Shown in pieces: positions 61,680-64,000 of a stretch of DNA of 64,000 bases. Below the pieces are notes generated by a model, which saw only the letters and a list, made by a program, of their open reading frames with translations, ran no database searches and had not been told where the DNA came from. The position numbers were made by a program, and so were the translations under genes. Every line of letters begins with the position of its first letter. Positions within the stretch are counted from its first letter, which is position 1. The DNA is from Protonemura montana (lineage: Eukaryota; Arthropoda; Insecta; Plecoptera; Nemouridae). The stretch lies in NCBI GenBank assembly GCA_947568835.1, contig OX387605.1, positions 12,962,418 to 13,026,417 on the forward strand, in the 5' to 3' direction.

Positions 61680-62331
61680 GTTGTTTTTCAAGCCAACATT
61701 AAATTTAAACTAAATATTTTGGTCTCGAAGGTCTACACATTTACTTGACTGCAGGACAAATATGTCACATCCAAAATGTGTAGATTCAAACTGACAGTGC
61801 GTGGATATAAATAAGAATAAGATACATTAATAAACAAGAAGTCTTAATATTATTATAATAAAACACATATTTTGTTGCATTATTGGTATAACTAGGCCAA
61901 GTGTAAAACATATGTTTCAGAACAAACTCGTGCTCTTTGCGTGCAAATAAATGCTCCGTGCAGGTCAACAGGGGGACACCAACGTAGTGGCGTACGCTGC
62001 AAGTACTGGCTGCAAACTTGGGAGGGAGGGCTAGAATAGAGCACAACAGACATATGCACACAAGCCATTTGAATATGCTTGACAGGCATAAATGGTGCAA
62101 GTCAACTTTTTCTGTAGCGGATGCTCCTCCCGAACAGTAACCCTATCTTCTGTTCAACATTCATGCGAATATTTTTCCTCGTGTAACACCGATCAAACGG
62201 CAAGCCCACGTTTGTCTGTTGAACAGTATCCTCCCGATTTAAGCAGACTAGACACTACCGATAGCGTTCGCTACCACAGAGGCTGCCAGTCCAACTGGAT
62301 TGAACCGTAGCAAACTAGGCGCCACCAAACG

Positions 62332-62489
62332 CTACCACCGAGGCAGTAGGTCGGACGGGTCATTGACCAAGAAGTGGTGTACAAAGCCCATGCGCTTGCG
62401 GTCCTGCGCCGCAGTTGCGCCGGGCCGCGCGCTATTCTCTGACGGGGCCCGTGCAGGTTCCCGCAGGAAAACCGAACCGAAAAGGGATG
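62332..62489 (-). CDS. Ocrl: OCRL-like last exon
   Basis: The acceptor CTTGTCTTTAG gives CA, which completes Ala, then 51 residues and TAG. It starts SLFGSVFLREPARAPSE and ends FLVNDPSDLLPRW. The Ala/Pro/Arg-rich linker between the two conserved blocks is variable in the family. Confidence 0.86.
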
Positions 62490-62943
62490 CTAAAGACAAG
62501 AAAGGGTATTGTTAAACATGTGGCATAGGCACAAAAAAAGTAAACTGTGTTTAAAATTTAAGATACAAAATTCTAAGCATTTACTACCATCTATTTCCTC
62601 AGCAAAGTGTCAATAATAACACCGCTAATAATATTAATGTTACTGTCGTCATTTTTGATAAGCTAAGTGCAAAATTCACTAGATGACATAATTTAATTTA
62701 AATTTATTGTGCTGTCAAATTAGATCTATTGTTTTTAAACTGATGTTAAATTGCAAGCAAAGGCTAGGTAGAATTAGAAGCACAGTTCTTGTGTCGTTTT
62801 ATTGAACGTTTAATAAGAATTAGAAACTCACCAACAGTCTTTGCGTCAAGTCCATTGTCGTCAGCGTGGGCCAGCACTTCTTGCAAGAACGAGCAGAGGT
62901 AGAGAAACACGTTCCGTCGCTGATCGGGCAACTGTTGAGCCAG
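62332..62943 (-). CDS. Ocrl: OCRL/INPP5B-type inositol polyphosphate 5-phosphatase, C-terminal exons
   Basis: Two exons (62943-62832 and 62489-62332) join through a split Ala codon into the last 89 residues of the RhoGAP-like domain of an OCRL/INPP5B phosphatase. These enzymes remove the 5-phosphate from PI(4,5)P2 on Golgi, endosomes and the cell surface. Hallmarks are LPDQRRNVFLYLCSFLQEVL, NGLDAKTVASLFGSVFLR and RKRMGFVHHFLVND. The protein ends DLLPRW with no CAAX box, so it is OCRL-like rather than a prenylated INPP5B in this respect. The catalytic part lies right of the window. Confidence 0.88.
62832..62943 (-). CDS. Ocrl: OCRL-like penultimate exon
   Basis: The acceptor GGTGTTTAG and donor GTTG/GTGAGT bound 37 codons plus one base. 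The content is the RhoGAP-fold helix LPDQRRNVFLYLCSFLQEVL and then HADDNGLDAKTV. Confidence 0.88.
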
Positions 62944-63296
62944 CTAAACACCAGAAGAAAAATCGTTAATTGCTTCACAAACGGCAAATTGGAAAGGGAT
63001 GTTTATTTTCAAATATATACACAGTATTAGCCCAAATTTAGTGCGATATTGTTTACTCAAAATCATTTTAAAAAACAAACATTTCCATGATATTCGGTGT
63101 TTTTATGTTTAGTGAATTTTTCCTTTCATTCCTGCTCCAAATGGTTGCGTTGTGGTTGCGTGATATTGGGTTTATACGTTATTATATTACAGGATATTAA
63201 TATTAAAGAGATATTAATTATTTTTCAATTTTTAACTGCTTTAAAAAACCCTACTTAAACTTCATCAGAAAAAATTGTCGTTCATCAGAAAAATGA

Positions 63297-63744
63297 TTTG
63301 ACGATTGATTGATTGATTGGGTGTTTAACGACGCACTGTTTTGACAACTGGCCCTGCGGCACCGATATAATGGCGTTGGTGAATGAGAGGTTAATGATGA
63401 AGATGATGATGAACCTAACCTAGCCTAGAAGGGAGGAGGAGGAATCCGGTGCCGGAACGTAGCCTACTCCTGTCGAAGAGCACCTAGGGGATCACCGGCT
63501 TAAAGTTCCTTCCGAAGGACGGTACAAAACGAGCAGGATTCCTCCACAAATCCATACCGTCGAGAGGTTGAGAAGCAAGGCAAATGAAGTTGCTGTACTA
63601 ACTTTCATCCGTCCAACCTCTCACCCAAACAAAACTGATCATGTGTATAATGGTCACCCATCCAATACCTGACTCACCGCAGTGTTGCTTAACTTCGGTG
63701 ATCTCATGAGAACCGGTATGTCCAACACGCCAAACCGTTATGTT
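63297..63744 (-). mobile_element. 5S-rRNA-headed SINE, copy 3 (in an intron, minus strand)
   Basis: The reverse complement of copies 1 and 2 over the full length, with (GATT)n at the left end as its 3' tail and the 5S head at the right. The flanks AGAAAAATGA at 63287-63296 and 63745-63754 are a perfect 10-bp target-site duplication. It lies upstream of the penultimate OCRL-like exon, in the same orientation as that gene. Confidence 0.9.
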
Positions 63745-63754
63745 AGAAAAATGA

Positions 63755-64000
63755 AATTAATTGTAGAAAAGAACTTTGGAATAAGCCAGGCAACAGAGCC
63801 ATAACATTGAAGTAAAGATGCAAAAGACAAAGAAACAGATCGGCAGGTCAATGTTAGGCAATGATGGAAGAAGTGTAAAATAGGCCCAGGCATGCCATTC
63901 CAGTTGAAAAAACACCTGGGTGTTGGATATGTTGTTTTGAACATATTTGCACAAAATAAATGGGGCAGCAATAGATTCAATTAAGGAAGCGATTCATGCC
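63755..64000. other. Right edge, presumed intron of the OCRL-like gene
   Basis: No exon or repeat recognised. Confidence 0.4.

Overview
This is eukaryotic nuclear DNA, about 60% AT, with spliced genes, kilobase-scale introns, GT-AG splice sites, a non-LTR retrotransposon relic and short retroposons. The TCAGT initiators and the sequence of the FEM1-like ankyrin protein point to an arthropod, and a chelicerate such as a tick or mite would fit. That placement is inference; no species is assigned. Gene models were assembled by eye from splice signals, reading phase and remembered protein families, so they are predictions. Long open frames that do not join into a model were treated as chance frames.

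Left part (1 to about 11.2 kb): the 5' end of a TRPM cation-channel gene on the minus strand. There are two coding exons, 5562-5467 and 4003-3924. A non-coding first exon at 11208-11078 is inferred from an initiator, a downstream promoter element and a good splice donor. The rest of the gene lies left of the window. Its large intron holds a phased E-box array, a strong hairpin and a separate TATA-box promoter.

Middle-left (11.2 to about 29.8 kb): a decayed Jockey-like LINE reverse transcriptase (13.3-14.7 kb, minus), then a four-exon minus-strand gene (29638-16613). It is predicted to encode a 540-residue serine-rich protein with one C-terminal membrane anchor. I do not recognise the family, but all four exons join in phase and give one intact protein.

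Middle (29.8 to 52.3 kb): about 22 kb with no gene I can support. It holds a three-copy tandem repeat, several GC-rich patches and scattered palindromic factor sites.

Right part (52.4 to 64 kb): a compact cluster. A FEM1B-like CUL2 substrate receptor (minus, four exons, 641 residues) lies head-to-head with an unrecognised small gene (plus, three exons, about 210 residues). That gene is tail-to-tail with the last two exons of an OCRL/INPP5B-type inositol 5-phosphatase (minus). Three copies of one 5S-rRNA-headed SINE, each flanked by its own target-site duplication, sit among these genes. This SINE family and the tail-anchored protein are the most interesting items in the window.
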